From positions 124,001-188,000 of the forward strand of contig NZ_JAAIXZ010000014.1 of NCBI RefSeq assembly GCF_010894435.1: DNA of 64,000 nt. Reading direction: 5' to 3'. Below are positions 44,402-53,453 of the stretch, in pieces. Below the pieces are notes generated by a model. The model made no database searches. It was not told the DNA's origin and saw only the letters and a program-made list of their open reading frames with translations. This stretch comes from Pyxidicoccus trucidator (GTDB taxonomy: Bacteria; Myxococcota; Myxococcia; Myxococcales; Myxococcaceae). Numbering within the stretch: position 1 is the stretch's first letter; each line of letters begins with the position of its first letter. The position numbers and the translations under genes are program-made.

Positions 44402-45886
44402 CTATTTGATGACGACGCCCTTCCTGGCGATGAAGAACCAGCTCTCGAAGACCCCACCCGGCAGGTGTGGGGTCGCCACGCCGAGGAGCCTCTCCGTCGA
44501 CGCGGAGTACACGCGCTCCTTGTAGTCGCAGATGGTCCCCAGGTGGATGCGGATGAGCACCCGGCATCCGTGGGGGATGGCCTGCTGCACCAGCGTGGAG
44601 TCATCGCTCATCGACCACGACAAGACGGTCTGGCCGTCGGCGAAGGCCGTGCCGTGGAGCGTGAGGATCTGGGTCGGAGCCAGGGGCTTCGACGGATCCG
44701 AGTGGGGCTCCAGCCAGACCTGGATGAGGCGGGGCATGCGCTCGATGAATCGGGACGCCAGCTCCGACTTCAGGCTCACCTGGAGCTTCTCGAGGAGGCT
44801 GAAGGTGCCGGTCGCGTCGTGCGGCCAGTTGATCTCGTCGATCCACGGGTAGTCTTCGGTGACGCCCGCTGGGCCTTGTGGCCCCGTGGGCCCCATCGGT
44901 CCCATGGGGCCTGTCGCTCCCGTGGCACCCGTCGCTCCCGTGGCGCCGGGAGCCCCGGGGTCACCCCTGAGTCCCTGGGGCCCTTGAGGGCCTGTCGCTC
45001 CGGTGAGCCCCTGTACGCCTTGAGGCCCCGTGGCTCCGGCCGGGCCCGTGGGCCCCACCGCTCCGGTGTCGCCCTTCGGGCCCTGTGGGCCAACAGTGCC
45101 CGTGGCTCCCGTGAGGCCCTGCGTGCCGGAAGGACCGATGGCGCCCGTGTCTCCCTTGGGGCCGGCGGGTCCCGTCGCGCCCGTGGCTCCCGTGAGGCCC
45201 TGTGGCCCCTGGGGTCCCGCCGCTCCGGCGTCACCCTTGAGACCCTGCGGCCCTGTCGCGCCCGGATCTCCCTTCAGGCCCTGCGGTCCAGTGGGGCCGG
45301 CCGGGCCTGTTTCGCCCTGGAGGCCCTGTGGGCCGGGCGTCAGCTCGATATCCAGCGGCGCGCCGTCGAAGTGCCAGTGGCCCTGCTCGTCCTGCACGAA
45401 CTCGCCGCTGTGCGCGTGGTTGCCGACCGCCGCGAAGATGGACGGGTCCTGCTCCACCGAGACTCCATCTCCGCTGCTCAGCCGCGCCACCACCAGCGCA
45501 TCCGGCCCCAGGTCCGCCTCGTCGTCCAGCTCCAGCGCCACCGTGGTGGTGAGCAGGAACAGCGTGGCCACGCCGCCCAGGCGCAGGTTGGCCTGGTCGC
45601 TCTCCTGGGCTCGCAGCACGACACGCCACGGGCCGTCGCCCACGGGCAGGGGGAACGTCCGCTGTGTCTCCACCGCCAGCCGCGCGCCTCCGGGCGCGAA
45701 GGCGACGCCGGGCGACAGGACGACCGCGTCCTCGGCCTCCACCTTGAAGCCCCAGGCCACGCGGCCCAGGCCCACCGTGCGACGCAGGTCCAGCACGCTG
45801 TCCCGCAGCCGGTTCTGCATGTGCTCGAGGTGGTCCGCGGTGACGCGGAGCCCCTCCAGGAATCGACTGCGCGCGTCTTCGGCCAT
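44402..45886 (-). CDS. Collagen-like fibre protein of contractile particle
   Basis: A 494-aa protein. Residues 1-183 form a globular head (MAEDARSRFLEGLRVTADHL, beta-rich region with VVLRAQESDQAN). Residues about 184-339 are about 50 Gly-X-Y triplets, many GPQGLKGD, GATGATG and GPQGPQG, an uninterrupted collagen-like rod. The C-terminal part (345-494) is beta/alpha (IQVWLEPHSDPSKP, HGCRVLIRIHLGTICDY), probably the trimerising tip. Last gene of the operon, the usual place of tail-fibre or adhesin genes. It would act as a host-contact fibre. Confidence 0.85.
   Translation of the reverse strand: MAEDARSRFLEGLRVTADHLEHMQNRLRDSVLDLRRTVGLGRVAWGFKVEAEDAVVLSPGVAFAPGGARLAVETQRTFPLPVGDGPWRVVLRAQESDQANLRLGGVATLFLLTTTVALELDDEADLGPDALVVARLSSGDGVSVEQDPSIFAAVGNHAHSGEFVQDEQGHWHFDGAPLDIELTPGPQGLQGETGPAGPTGPQGLKGDPGATGPQGLKGDAGAAGPQGPQGLTGATGATGPAGPKGDTGAIGPSGTQGLTGATGTVGPQGPKGDTGAVGPTGPAGATGPQGVQGLTGATGPQGPQGLRGDPGAPGATGATGATGATGPMGPMGPTGPQGPAGVTEDYPWIDEINWPHDATGTFSLLEKLQVSLKSELASRFIERMPRLIQVWLEPHSDPSKPLAPTQILTLHGTAFADGQTVLSWSMSDDSTLVQQAIPHGCRVLIRIHLGTICDYKERVYSASTERLLGVATPHLPGGVFESWFFIARKGVVIK
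44868..45335 (-). repeat. Collagen-like GXY-coding repeat
   Basis: About 50 consecutive Gly-X-Y codon triplets (9-bp periodicity) inside the fibre gene, including repeated GATGATG and GLTGATG segments. This explains the strongly periodic DNA. Confidence 0.9.
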
Positions 45887-45910
45887 GTACGGGCTCCTGA
45901 TGCGACTCGG

Positions 45911-47695
45911 TTATTTCGACACCACGGCGACCAGGTCCCTCACGGTGACGGTGCCGGCGGTCAGGCTGGTGATGCGGACGCTCGCCGTCTTCCCGGTGAC
46001 GTCGAGCGCGAAGGTGCTTCCCTCGGGCGGCCAAAGCGCGGTGACGCCTCGGGCCGTGGGCGTGGTGCGCACCTCCGGCGTGCCGGCCACGGGCGCGGCG
46101 GCTCCCGTGTGCACGGGCAGCAGCCTCACCGGCGGCGCGACGGGCGAGTCGTTGCGCGCATGCCCCAGCGCATGCACGCGCCCGCCCACCGTGCCGGAGA
46201 GGGTGAGCGCCGCGGGAAGCGGCTCCCACGGCCCCGTGGGACCTCCCCGTCGAAGGGGCAGGGGTGTCTCGCCCGTTCCGTAGCGTCCCAGGGCCCACTC
46301 CACGGTGCCCCGGCCCACCAGCACCGCGGCCCAGGGCGCGTCGCCTCGCAGCGCCACCGGCTTGGGGAACTCGAAGAGCGTCCATGTGTCCGACGTGTCG
46401 CCCGAGGCCGGTGGCTCCAGCACCACCGGCTTGCTGGCGGACGCGCCCTCCATCGCCGCGCCCGCGGTGCCCCCGGCTGACGCGTCCGGCTGGTGCTGGA
46501 GCAGCAGCACCCGCACCTCCGCGCCGCCGGCCCGCGCGCGCAGCGGCAGCCGCACGCCGGTCAGCTCCGTGAAGCCCGCGGCCGGCGTCAGGCGCACGCA
46601 CGCGGCCCGCTCCGGATCCAGCACCAGGTCCGCCTCTGGCGCCACGGCGGGGCCCACCGGGGGCAGCCCGCGCTCGGAGGGCAGGGCGCCGGCCACAGTG
46701 AGCCGCACCTCCTCCACCTTCTTCGTGCCGGAGGGCAGGGTGAGTGGCACGTCCTGCACGCCCTCGGTGGCGAAGACCAGGTCCTTGCGGTCCTCGGGCT
46801 CCAGGGGCGTGCGCACCAGGTAGCTCACCTTGCGAGGCCCCGCCGCCAACGAGAGCTGGCCGGGCTGCCGCGCCAGCAGTTCCAGGTGGAAGGTGCGCTC
46901 CTCCGGGTGGTCCGGGTCTCCCGTGAGCTTCGCGAAGGCGTCCCGCAGTGACACCGTCTGCTGCGTGGCGTTGCCCACCTTCTTGAAGTCCTCGGGCCCG
47001 CTCCCAGGCTGCACCGGCCCGGGGAACGTCCATACCGGCGCGCCTCCGTCGATGCGCAGCTCCAGGTCTCCGGGGAGCGAGGGCAGCTCCACCGCCAGCC
47101 GCGACGCCGCGACGGCATCGGTGAAGCCCGCGGGCTTGCTGGAGGTGATTTCGATCAGCAGCCGCTCCGTGCGCACCTCGGCGGTGAAGCGCGCCACCGC
47201 GGTGCTGGGGTCGTCCGCGTCGTCGCTGTACGGCGGAGGATAGAGATAGCTGTTCGCGAACGCGCTGCCCGTCCACGTCCGCACGCCGACGATGGAGAGG
47301 AAGCCCCCCGGCTCGTTCTGGCTGACGAGGTAGCTGTCACCCACCAGCGCCACCGCGCTCACCGTGCGCGGAGTCCCGAAGTCCACCACCACGGAGAGGG
47401 TGCTCTCCGGTCCCTCCTGCTTGCGGACCTGGCCCACCGAGCCCAGCGAGCTCCAACTGGCGCGGTCGGCCTGCACCACCACGTCCAGCTCGCGCACCAG
47501 CGCGTTGCCCGGGAGCTTCACCTCCAGGGCCGCGGTCGCCGTGCCGTTCGCCACGCGCTGTGGCGCGAGCCGGACCTCCATGATGGCAATCGGCTGCGAG
47601 TACGCGTACGCCGCCAGCTGCGCCTCCATCACCACGCCGGAGGCGCCCGCGACGTCAGCCAGGATGCCGCCTGGATTCGAGGACGAGGCAGCCAT
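45911..47695 (-). CDS. Unknown beta-rich tail-operon protein
   Basis: A 594-aa protein, predicted mostly beta-strand with little helix and no signal or membrane segment. The N-terminal half has VVVDFGTPRTVSAVALVGDS and LRTWTGSA-like strand pairs that recall discoidin/F5-F8 carbohydrate-binding domains. The ending, VRITSLTAGTVTVRDLVAVV, repeats such strands. In this position, next to the collagen-like fibre, it is likely a baseplate-periphery or receptor-binding component. I recognise no definite family. Overlaps nothing; 3 bp separates it from the next gene. Confidence 0.7.
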   Translation of the reverse strand: MAASSSNPGGILADVAGASGVVMEAQLAAYAYSQPIAIMEVRLAPQRVANGTATAALEVKLPGNALVRELDVVVQADRASWSSLGSVGQVRKQEGPESTLSVVVDFGTPRTVSAVALVGDSYLVSQNEPGGFLSIVGVRTWTGSAFANSYLYPPPYSDDADDPSTAVARFTAEVRTERLLIEITSSKPAGFTDAVAASRLAVELPSLPGDLELRIDGGAPVWTFPGPVQPGSGPEDFKKVGNATQQTVSLRDAFAKLTGDPDHPEERTFHLELLARQPGQLSLAAGPRKVSYLVRTPLEPEDRKDLVFATEGVQDVPLTLPSGTKKVEEVRLTVAGALPSERGLPPVGPAVAPEADLVLDPERAACVRLTPAAGFTELTGVRLPLRARAGGAEVRVLLLQHQPDASAGGTAGAAMEGASASKPVVLEPPASGDTSDTWTLFEFPKPVALRGDAPWAAVLVGRGTVEWALGRYGTGETPLPLRRGGPTGPWEPLPAALTLSGTVGGRVHALGHARNDSPVAPPVRLLPVHTGAAAPVAGTPEVRTTPTARGVTALWPPEGSTFALDVTGKTASVRITSLTAGTVTVRDLVAVVSK

Positions 47696-47698
47696 GGG

Positions 47699-48409
47699 TC
47701 AGCTGTACGCCTTCGCGCCCTGGAGCACCCGGTACGCCGCGTCCAGCGACAGGGCGGGCTCCTCGTCGTTCACCTCGATCTCCGCCTGGCTGAAGATGCT
47801 GTACATCAGCTGCCGCTCATTGTCGTTGAGCTCCGCGGCCGTCTGCTTGCGCTCCAGGATGTCCCGCGCCTGCGCGACGATGGGCGCCACCTGGTCCACG
47901 GTGCGGTGGACGAAGGCGGTGTGTGCCCGGTCCACCAGGCCCAGCTCGATGTTGGTGGGCGGCACCAGCACCAGGTCCACCACGGTGCCCTTGGCCACGC
48001 GCGTGCCGGGCTTCACGCTCTGCTGCACCACGCGCGGCGTGCTGAACGCGACGACGGGCTTGAGCCGCTCGACGTACGCCTCCACCCGCGTGAGGTTCAG
48101 GCTCGGCGACCTCACCTCCACGCCGTCGCGGACGATGACGGTCTCCGCGGCCTTCGAGCCCACCTCGACAGCCCCCGCGAGGCTCGCCGTGTACACCTGC
48201 GTCCGGGTTGCCGTCGCCTTCGTGTCCGAGGCGGCGGGCTGGGCGGCCGCCAGCTGCGGCGCTGCCGTCAGCTCCGCCGTGGGCTGCGTGCCTGTCGTGG
48301 GCTTCGCGGTGGTGGCGCGCTTCGTTGTCCGCGAGGCCGGAGTGGGCGTCTTCTCGCTGCCGCCCGTGCTGCTGCCCGAGCGCGTCTTCGTTGTCTTTCG
48401 GGTCGCCAT
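47699..48409 (-). CDS. Tail-operon protein with PASTA-like segment
   Basis: A 236-aa protein. Residues 1-70 are Thr/Ala/Lys-rich and likely disordered. Residues about 120-155 (TPRVVQQSVKPGTRVAKGTVVDLVL) match the second half of a PASTA repeat. The C-terminal 80 residues are helical (VDQVAPIVAQARDILERK, LMYSIFSQAEIEV). PASTA domains bind peptidoglycan or beta-lactams, so a role in contact with the wall is possible, but it may only be structural. Confidence 0.65.
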   Translation of the reverse strand: MATRKTTKTRSGSSTGGSEKTPTPASRTTKRATTAKPTTGTQPTAELTAAPQLAAAQPAASDTKATATRTQVYTASLAGAVEVGSKAAETVIVRDGVEVRSPSLNLTRVEAYVERLKPVVAFSTPRVVQQSVKPGTRVAKGTVVDLVLVPPTNIELGLVDRAHTAFVHRTVDQVAPIVAQARDILERKQTAAELNDNERQLMYSIFSQAEIEVNDEEPALSLDAAYRVLQGAKAYS

Positions 48410-48418
48410 GGTCGCCTC

Positions 48419-49141
48419 TCACTTCTGAAGGTTCTGCACCTTGCCGAGCACCAGGCCCATCGCCTCCAGGGCCTTCTTCGCCTCCACCAGCGTGAGGCCC
48501 GCCATCGACGGCACCTCCACGGTGGTTTCAATCTTCGGCGCCACCGCCACGGCGAGCGCCACCGTGCTGCCACCCACCGGCACCAGAGTGCCCGGAGGCG
48601 GCGACTGCACCAGCACCAGCGACAAGTCGTATTCAGGGCCGGGCGTCGAGGGCGGCAGGTCCTTGCCCTGCGTGTCCAGCAGCCGCGACACGGTGATGGC
48701 CTTCGCGCCCAGCGCGGTGCGCGCCTGCGTCAGGGTCATGCCGAACACCGTGGGCATGGGGACATGGGTGGCCGTGAGCGCCAGGTCCAGCGAGACGTCG
48801 CCCGCCGCCTCGGTGATGGTGACGTTGCCGGTGGCCACCGCGTAGCCCGGTGCCTCGGCGCGGACGGTGTAGGCCCCGGGCACGAGGCCCGGGATGAAGT
48901 ACGTGGTGTCCGTCGACACCGGCCGTACGGCCTCGACAGGAGGGGCGCCGGTGCGCGTGGCCGTGACGCGCACGGTGGCCAGGTCCACCCCGGGCGTGGT
49001 GATGGTGACCCGGACGGCGTGGCTGGAGGCCGCCAGGTGTTTGTGCAGGCCGTCGACGCCGTCGACCACGTCGTTCCACGCCTGCGCGGTGAGTGGCTCT
49101 CCGGGGTTGACGTGCCGGGCGATGAAGGGGTTGAGCGCCAT
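48419..49141 (-). CDS. Tail-operon protein with PASTA domains
   Basis: A 240-aa protein. The N-terminus (MALNPFIARHVNPGEPLTAQ) recalls short tail-tip proteins. Residues 40-125 form a beta domain of the carboxypeptidase-regulatory/PEGA kind (FIPGLVPGAYTVRAEAPGYA). Residues about 128-200 are a PASTA repeat (PTVFGMTLTQARTALGAK ... VQSPPPGTLVPVGGSTVAL), and a truncated second one (VPSMAGLTLVEAKKALEAMG) ends the protein. This is unusual for tail proteins; the shared PASTA-like feature links it to the next gene. No signal peptide. Confidence 0.72.
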   Translation of the reverse strand: MALNPFIARHVNPGEPLTAQAWNDVVDGVDGLHKHLAASSHAVRVTITTPGVDLATVRVTATRTGAPPVEAVRPVSTDTTYFIPGLVPGAYTVRAEAPGYAVATGNVTITEAAGDVSLDLALTATHVPMPTVFGMTLTQARTALGAKAITVSRLLDTQGKDLPPSTPGPEYDLSLVLVQSPPPGTLVPVGGSTVALAVAVAPKIETTVEVPSMAGLTLVEAKKALEAMGLVLGKVQNLQK

Positions 49142-49159
49142 GATGATTCCTTTCGTCCG

Positions 49160-50842
49160 TCAGGATGCGGGCGGCACGGGGGACACCACGGTCCCGCCCA
49201 GGATGCGAAGTGTCGGGTCTCCCTCGGGCAGGGGCAGTACGCCCGTGCCGAGGATCCAGGAGTCGTCCAGGAGTTTCGTTTCGATGAGCACGCCCGCCGA
49301 GCGGAAGCGCTCCAGTGCGCGAGCCACCCGCTCCAGCGCGGTGGCCTCGGGCGTGTCCAGCGCGTCGAAGCGCGGGGGAATGGACACCCGGACCACGTAG
49401 GACTGGTGCTCGCGCCAGGCCAGCTTCAGCTTCGCGGCGTCCGGGTGGGGATTCGGCGGCGGCGCGAACACCGAGCGGTCCGCGAAGCCGATGGCGAAGT
49501 AGGGCGTCACCCGGCGCACGGTGAAGGCCGGCGCGGTGCCCTGGCGCAAGGACAGGTGGGCCTCCTGCACGAAGAAGGCGAAGCGCGTGTCGCCCACGCC
49601 GATGCCGGGCACCTCCAGCGACACCGCCGGATGGGGGAACACCGCGTCGCGGTCCAGCGTGCCCGGGGGCGTGGCCACGGCGAAGGTGAGGGGACGCGCG
49701 CCCTCCGCAAGGCCCGGCCCGGCGAACACGAAGTCGCGCGTGTGCGGCGCGGTGGCGTCCGCGAAGCAGGCCCCCTTCCAGGAGTAGCCCCGGTCCGTCA
49801 CGTCCACGCCGTCCAGGCGCAGGGTGCCTTCCTCGGTGAGCACCAGCTGCTTCCCGTCCGGCACCGAGCCCGCGAAGCCGAAGCCGCAGCCCTCGTCGCG
49901 GTTCACCAGGTGCGGCCCCACCGTGTGGTCGCCCAGGCCCTCGATGCGCACCTCCAGCTCCGCCTGAGAGAAGCCGCGGCGGGACACGCTGAAGAGGTCC
50001 GCATGCGGACGCGGGCCCAGGTCTCGCTCCTCGCGGCGCAGCGGGTTCTCCTCCACGCCGACAATCTCCTCGGCGTAGGGCAGGGGCAGGGGAGGCAGGT
50101 TGCCGCCCCGGGGGACGGGCTCGGGGCGGAGCCGGTCCTTCACGAAGGTGACGTGCCGGTAGCGGTCCAGGCTGTGGAAGTAGCCGTCGGTGCGCGTGAG
50201 GTCGAGCGTGGTGCTGCCGGCCTCGCGAATCTGCGCCAGCACCTGCGCGTTCCGGGCGGTGTCCACCTCCAGGTCCAGCGCGTTGGTCGCGGCCTCCAGC
50301 AGCGAGCCCACGGTGATGTTGCCGTTGCCGTGGATGCGGCAGATCTCCCGGACGCGCTCGCGGGCCGCGTCCAGCACCTTGCGGAACGTCACGCTGCGCC
50401 GCGCGGCCGCCGCCAGCGCCGTGGCCGCCGCGTTGAGGTTCGCCGGCTGGGCCGGGGGCGCGTACCTCGGCAGCAGCGCGCCGGGCGTCTCCGTGCCCCA
50501 GAGCTCGAAGAGGGCCTGTGCCTGGGCGTCGCGCTCGGCGGTGTCGCCCGCCGTCACGGCGTCCTCCAGCGCCTGCGCCAGCGCGAGGACCTTCGCGACG
50601 CGGAGGAAGAGGAGGTCCAGTTGGGTGCGGTCGATGCCGTGCAGGCCACCGAGCAGCAGCAGATCCCGCAGCGTGTCCGCGTCCGCCAGCCGGTGCGCGC
50701 GGCGCACGCCGGCCAGGTCCGAGGAGAGCAGATCCAGGCCGCCGGCCAGGGCCGCCACCGCCTCGCCCAGCTGCTTGCCGGGCCGGGCGGCCTCCAGGTG
50801 CGCGGGGAAGCGCTGGAGGATCTGCAGGGGGCGCGTGCTCAC
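49160..50842 (-). CDS. Baseplate-associated tail protein, unknown family
   Basis: A 560-aa protein starting at GTG that overlaps the end of the baseplate J gene by 4 bp, so it is translationally coupled to it. The first 200 residues are helical (TLRDLLLLGGLHGIDRTQLDLLF). The rest is beta-rich with SQAELEVRIEGLGDHTVGPH and DRDAVFPHPAVSLEVPGIGV. Its place directly after J is that of a second baseplate wedge or tail-fibre connector. I recognise no family. Confidence 0.7.
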   Translation of the reverse strand: MSTRPLQILQRFPAHLEAARPGKQLGEAVAALAGGLDLLSSDLAGVRRAHRLADADTLRDLLLLGGLHGIDRTQLDLLFLRVAKVLALAQALEDAVTAGDTAERDAQAQALFELWGTETPGALLPRYAPPAQPANLNAAATALAAAARRSVTFRKVLDAARERVREICRIHGNGNITVGSLLEAATNALDLEVDTARNAQVLAQIREAGSTTLDLTRTDGYFHSLDRYRHVTFVKDRLRPEPVPRGGNLPPLPLPYAEEIVGVEENPLRREERDLGPRPHADLFSVSRRGFSQAELEVRIEGLGDHTVGPHLVNRDEGCGFGFAGSVPDGKQLVLTEEGTLRLDGVDVTDRGYSWKGACFADATAPHTRDFVFAGPGLAEGARPLTFAVATPPGTLDRDAVFPHPAVSLEVPGIGVGDTRFAFFVQEAHLSLRQGTAPAFTVRRVTPYFAIGFADRSVFAPPPNPHPDAAKLKLAWREHQSYVVRVSIPPRFDALDTPEATALERVARALERFRSAGVLIETKLLDDSWILGTGVLPLPEGDPTLRILGGTVVSPVPPAS

Positions 50843-52644
50843 GGTGAGGTCACCTTCACGTTGCGAATCCAGGCCAGCTCCTGGGGCGTCAGCGTGAGCG
50901 CCGGGCTGACGCCATTGAGCCGCACGCCCGCCGTCACGTACTCACCCGTGTAGCTGAGGGTATTCACGGTGAACGTCTCGGGCGGGGTGATGAGCCCGCG
51001 CAGCGCGGCGGCCGTCAGGTTCGTCAGCGAGCCCACGCCGTCCCGGAGCTGCGCCATGATTTGATAGCGCGCGGCGTCCAGGTTCGCGGCGGTGTCGCCC
51101 AGCGCGCCCGCGCCCAGCAAGGTGATGCCCACGACGACCTCCAGGCCCAGCAGCTCGCCGGCGACGCGCACCTCGATGCTGCCTCCGTCCTTCGTCGCCA
51201 CGGACGGACGCCGCGTGCGTCCGGGGAAGACGTTGCGGTGGCGGGGCCCATTCGGCGCGGAGGGCGGGTACAGCTCCAGCGCCGCGTCCACCACGCCGTC
51301 GATTCCCATCAGCGCGGCGACGACGCGGTTGTAGACCACCGCCTCGCCCACGCCCGCGTCCGCCACGGTGACGCGGAGGGTCTCCTCGGCCAGCGTCTTG
51401 AGCGCGGTCCGGTCCTGCGCGGACAGCCGGGCGGAGCCGGGCACCAGGATGACCCGGGCCACCACCGGGGCGAACAGGCCCTCGCCGTCGAGGCTGTCCT
51501 GCGGGTCTCCCTCCATTTCCGAGACGAGGTTCGCGCTCGGGGTGACGACCTCGGGCGGCGGCGTGACGCTCAGGTGGTGCAGCACGCGCACGCCCACGGG
51601 CCGGGTGCTCTCGATGAGGTCCACCGCGCGCTCCGCCAGCGCCTGCGTCAGCTCGGCGGCCACGCTCACCGTCACCAGCCCGGGGCGGGTGAGCGGATCC
51701 TCCTCCAGCAGGATGTCCTTCTCGCGTACCCCCGGCAGCGTGGCCAGCGCACCCTTGAGCGCACCCACGGTGCCCTGGCCCGCCGTCTCCAGCGCCCGGC
51801 GGGCCCGCGCGCGGAGGGCCTCGTCCGTCTCCGGGTCGCCGTCCAGGCGGGTGCCCTGCGGATTCGCCGCGGACTCGATGCCGAGGATGGGCCGGTGGAT
51901 GACGGAGATGGAGCGCGCCGGAGCCACGCCCAGGGGGCCGCTGTCTCGCGCGCGGATGGGTGCCTCCACCGACAGGCTGCCCCGGTGCAGGGTGCGGTCC
52001 TCGGTGGTCTCGAACTCCGCCAGCGGAGGCTCCGCCGTGGACAGGCGCGTGCCCTCCGGGACGAAGATGTCCGCGGGTGCGGGGCTCCCGCGGCTGAACA
52101 CCACCGAGCCCGTCGCGAAGGTGCGATCTCGCCGCTCCAGCCCGACGAGGCGCACCAGGTTGTCCAGGTCGCGCCCGGTGGCGGTGTCCAGGAAGCCGGC
52201 CTCGTAGACGCCCTCGAGCTGCCGCGAGACGACGGCGTACTCGCGGGCGAAGCTCTCCGACAGCAGGCGCACCACGCTGCCCGGGTTGCGGTCATTCAGC
52301 CGGGGCGCCGCGCCGGAGGGGCCCCGGTGGTCGTAGTTGGCGAAGAAGGCCGTGCCCTCGTCCGGCCACACCGCGTCCGCGGCGGGCGTGCCGTCCGGGC
52401 TCGCCAGCCACTCGATACCGCCGTCAGTGTCGAGCGTGAAGTCGGTGTCGAGGACGAAGCGGTAGAAGTCCCCGTCCACCTGGCCGAACACGGACAGGGT
52501 GCTGGGGACGACGGGCCCCGGTGGGGACAGTCGGAAGGGGGCGTTCTCCGGCAGGAAGACGAAGCGCTCGCGGGCCACGCCGCCGGTGAGCGAGAGGAGC
52601 AGGTCCTCGACGAACTGCGCATACGGCTCCGCGGCGTAGCTCAT
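50839..52644 (-). CDS. Baseplate assembly protein J
   Basis: A 601-aa protein. The central region (about residues 135-330) is baseplate J-like: SGLGLERRDRTFATG..., FVPEGTRLSTAEPPL and TDEALRARARRALETAGQGT; the last is the typical D(E)xLRxRVxxxL. It continues with a beta-rich C-terminal part. It forms the wedges of contractile tails and contacts the sheath-tube end. Start ATG overlaps the stop of the gp25 gene (ATGA). Confidence 0.9.
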   Translation of the reverse strand: MSYAAEPYAQFVEDLLLSLTGGVARERFVFLPENAPFRLSPPGPVVPSTLSVFGQVDGDFYRFVLDTDFTLDTDGGIEWLASPDGTPAADAVWPDEGTAFFANYDHRGPSGAAPRLNDRNPGSVVRLLSESFAREYAVVSRQLEGVYEAGFLDTATGRDLDNLVRLVGLERRDRTFATGSVVFSRGSPAPADIFVPEGTRLSTAEPPLAEFETTEDRTLHRGSLSVEAPIRARDSGPLGVAPARSISVIHRPILGIESAANPQGTRLDGDPETDEALRARARRALETAGQGTVGALKGALATLPGVREKDILLEEDPLTRPGLVTVSVAAELTQALAERAVDLIESTRPVGVRVLHHLSVTPPPEVVTPSANLVSEMEGDPQDSLDGEGLFAPVVARVILVPGSARLSAQDRTALKTLAEETLRVTVADAGVGEAVVYNRVVAALMGIDGVVDAALELYPPSAPNGPRHRNVFPGRTRRPSVATKDGGSIEVRVAGELLGLEVVVGITLLGAGALGDTAANLDAARYQIMAQLRDGVGSLTNLTAAALRGLITPPETFTVNTLSYTGEYVTAGVRLNGVSPALTLTPQELAWIRNVKVTSP

Positions 52645-53111
52645 GGCCGGGGCTCCAGGGAGAAGGGCACGACGAGGTTGAGGGGCGTCGGCTGGCCCAC
52701 CACGCGCACGAGCAGCTCGATTCGCACCGTCTCGCGGGGCGGCTCGTGCTCGGCGCGGACGTCCGCCTTGAGGACCTTTTCGATTCGCGGCTCCTGCGCC
52801 AGCGCCTGCAGGATGAACAGCTTGATGAGGTTGCGCGTGCGCTCCACGTTGGGCTCGCCCAGCAACTCGTGGTGCCGCGAGCCGTAGTCCGGGTGGCCCA
52901 GCGGGGCCAACTCGCCCTTGCGAGTCTTCAGCCGGTTGGCGATGGCCTGCGTCAGCGCGTCCACGCCCTCCACCACGCCCAGGTCCTTGAGCGCGCCGCG
53001 CCGGCCCGTGGCCAGGTCCGCGTCCTCGAAGAAGCCCTGGCCCCAGGCGTAGTCGAGCTCCAGGTCCTTCCCCATGTACGGGGCCACATCCTGTGCCGTG
53101 CGTCGCTTCAT
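52641..53111 (-). CDS. GPW/gp25-like baseplate wedge protein
   Basis: A 156-aa protein of the GPW/gp25 family, the sheath-initiating wedge component. Motifs include DLGVVEGVDALTQAIANRLK, TRKGELAPLGHPDYGSRHHE and RNLIKLFILQAL, with the EPRIEKVL that follows typical for the family. Start ATG overlaps the end of the PAAR-like gene by one base. Operon order before J is standard. Confidence 0.92.
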   Translation of the reverse strand: MKRRTAQDVAPYMGKDLELDYAWGQGFFEDADLATGRRGALKDLGVVEGVDALTQAIANRLKTRKGELAPLGHPDYGSRHHELLGEPNVERTRNLIKLFILQALAQEPRIEKVLKADVRAEHEPPRETVRIELLVRVVGQPTPLNLVVPFSLEPRP

Positions 53112-53449
53112 CACGGAGCCCCCGTATCGGTAATGTATGGCGCTGCCGGCGGGCCGATGATGGCGAGCACACCCGGCCCGCTCGGAATCTGGTCGCCCAC
53201 GCGCACCAGCCCCTGACCGTTGATGACGACGCCGGTGGAACCCCCGTTGCCGATGGGCAGCACGTACGGCGCCCCGGAGACGGAGTTCACCATGTTGCAG
53301 AGGCTGCCGGCGGTGGCCAGCGGCATGCCGCCCGCGGTGGCGATGACCTGCGTAATCGTGGTGATGACGCCGGAGTCCGGCGGCCCGGCCACTCCGGGCG
53401 TGAGCACCACGCTGCAACCGACTGTGACTGGCGGGCCTGGCACGGTCAT
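53111..53449 (-). CDS. PAAR-like spike tip protein
   Basis: A 112-aa protein with glycine-proline-rich sequence (MTVPGPPVTVGCSVVLTPG) and GSTGVVINGQGLVRVGDQIP near the end, the hairpin pattern of the PAAR-like spike-tip fold. The canonical PAAR motif is not sharp. It lies between the spike and gp25 genes, the usual place for the tip. Confidence 0.68.
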   Translation of the reverse strand: MTVPGPPVTVGCSVVLTPGVAGPPDSGVITTITQVIATAGGMPLATAGSLCNMVNSVSGAPYVLPIGNGGSTGVVINGQGLVRVGDQIPSGPGVLAIIGPPAAPYITDTGAP

Positions 53450-53453
53450 TCCC

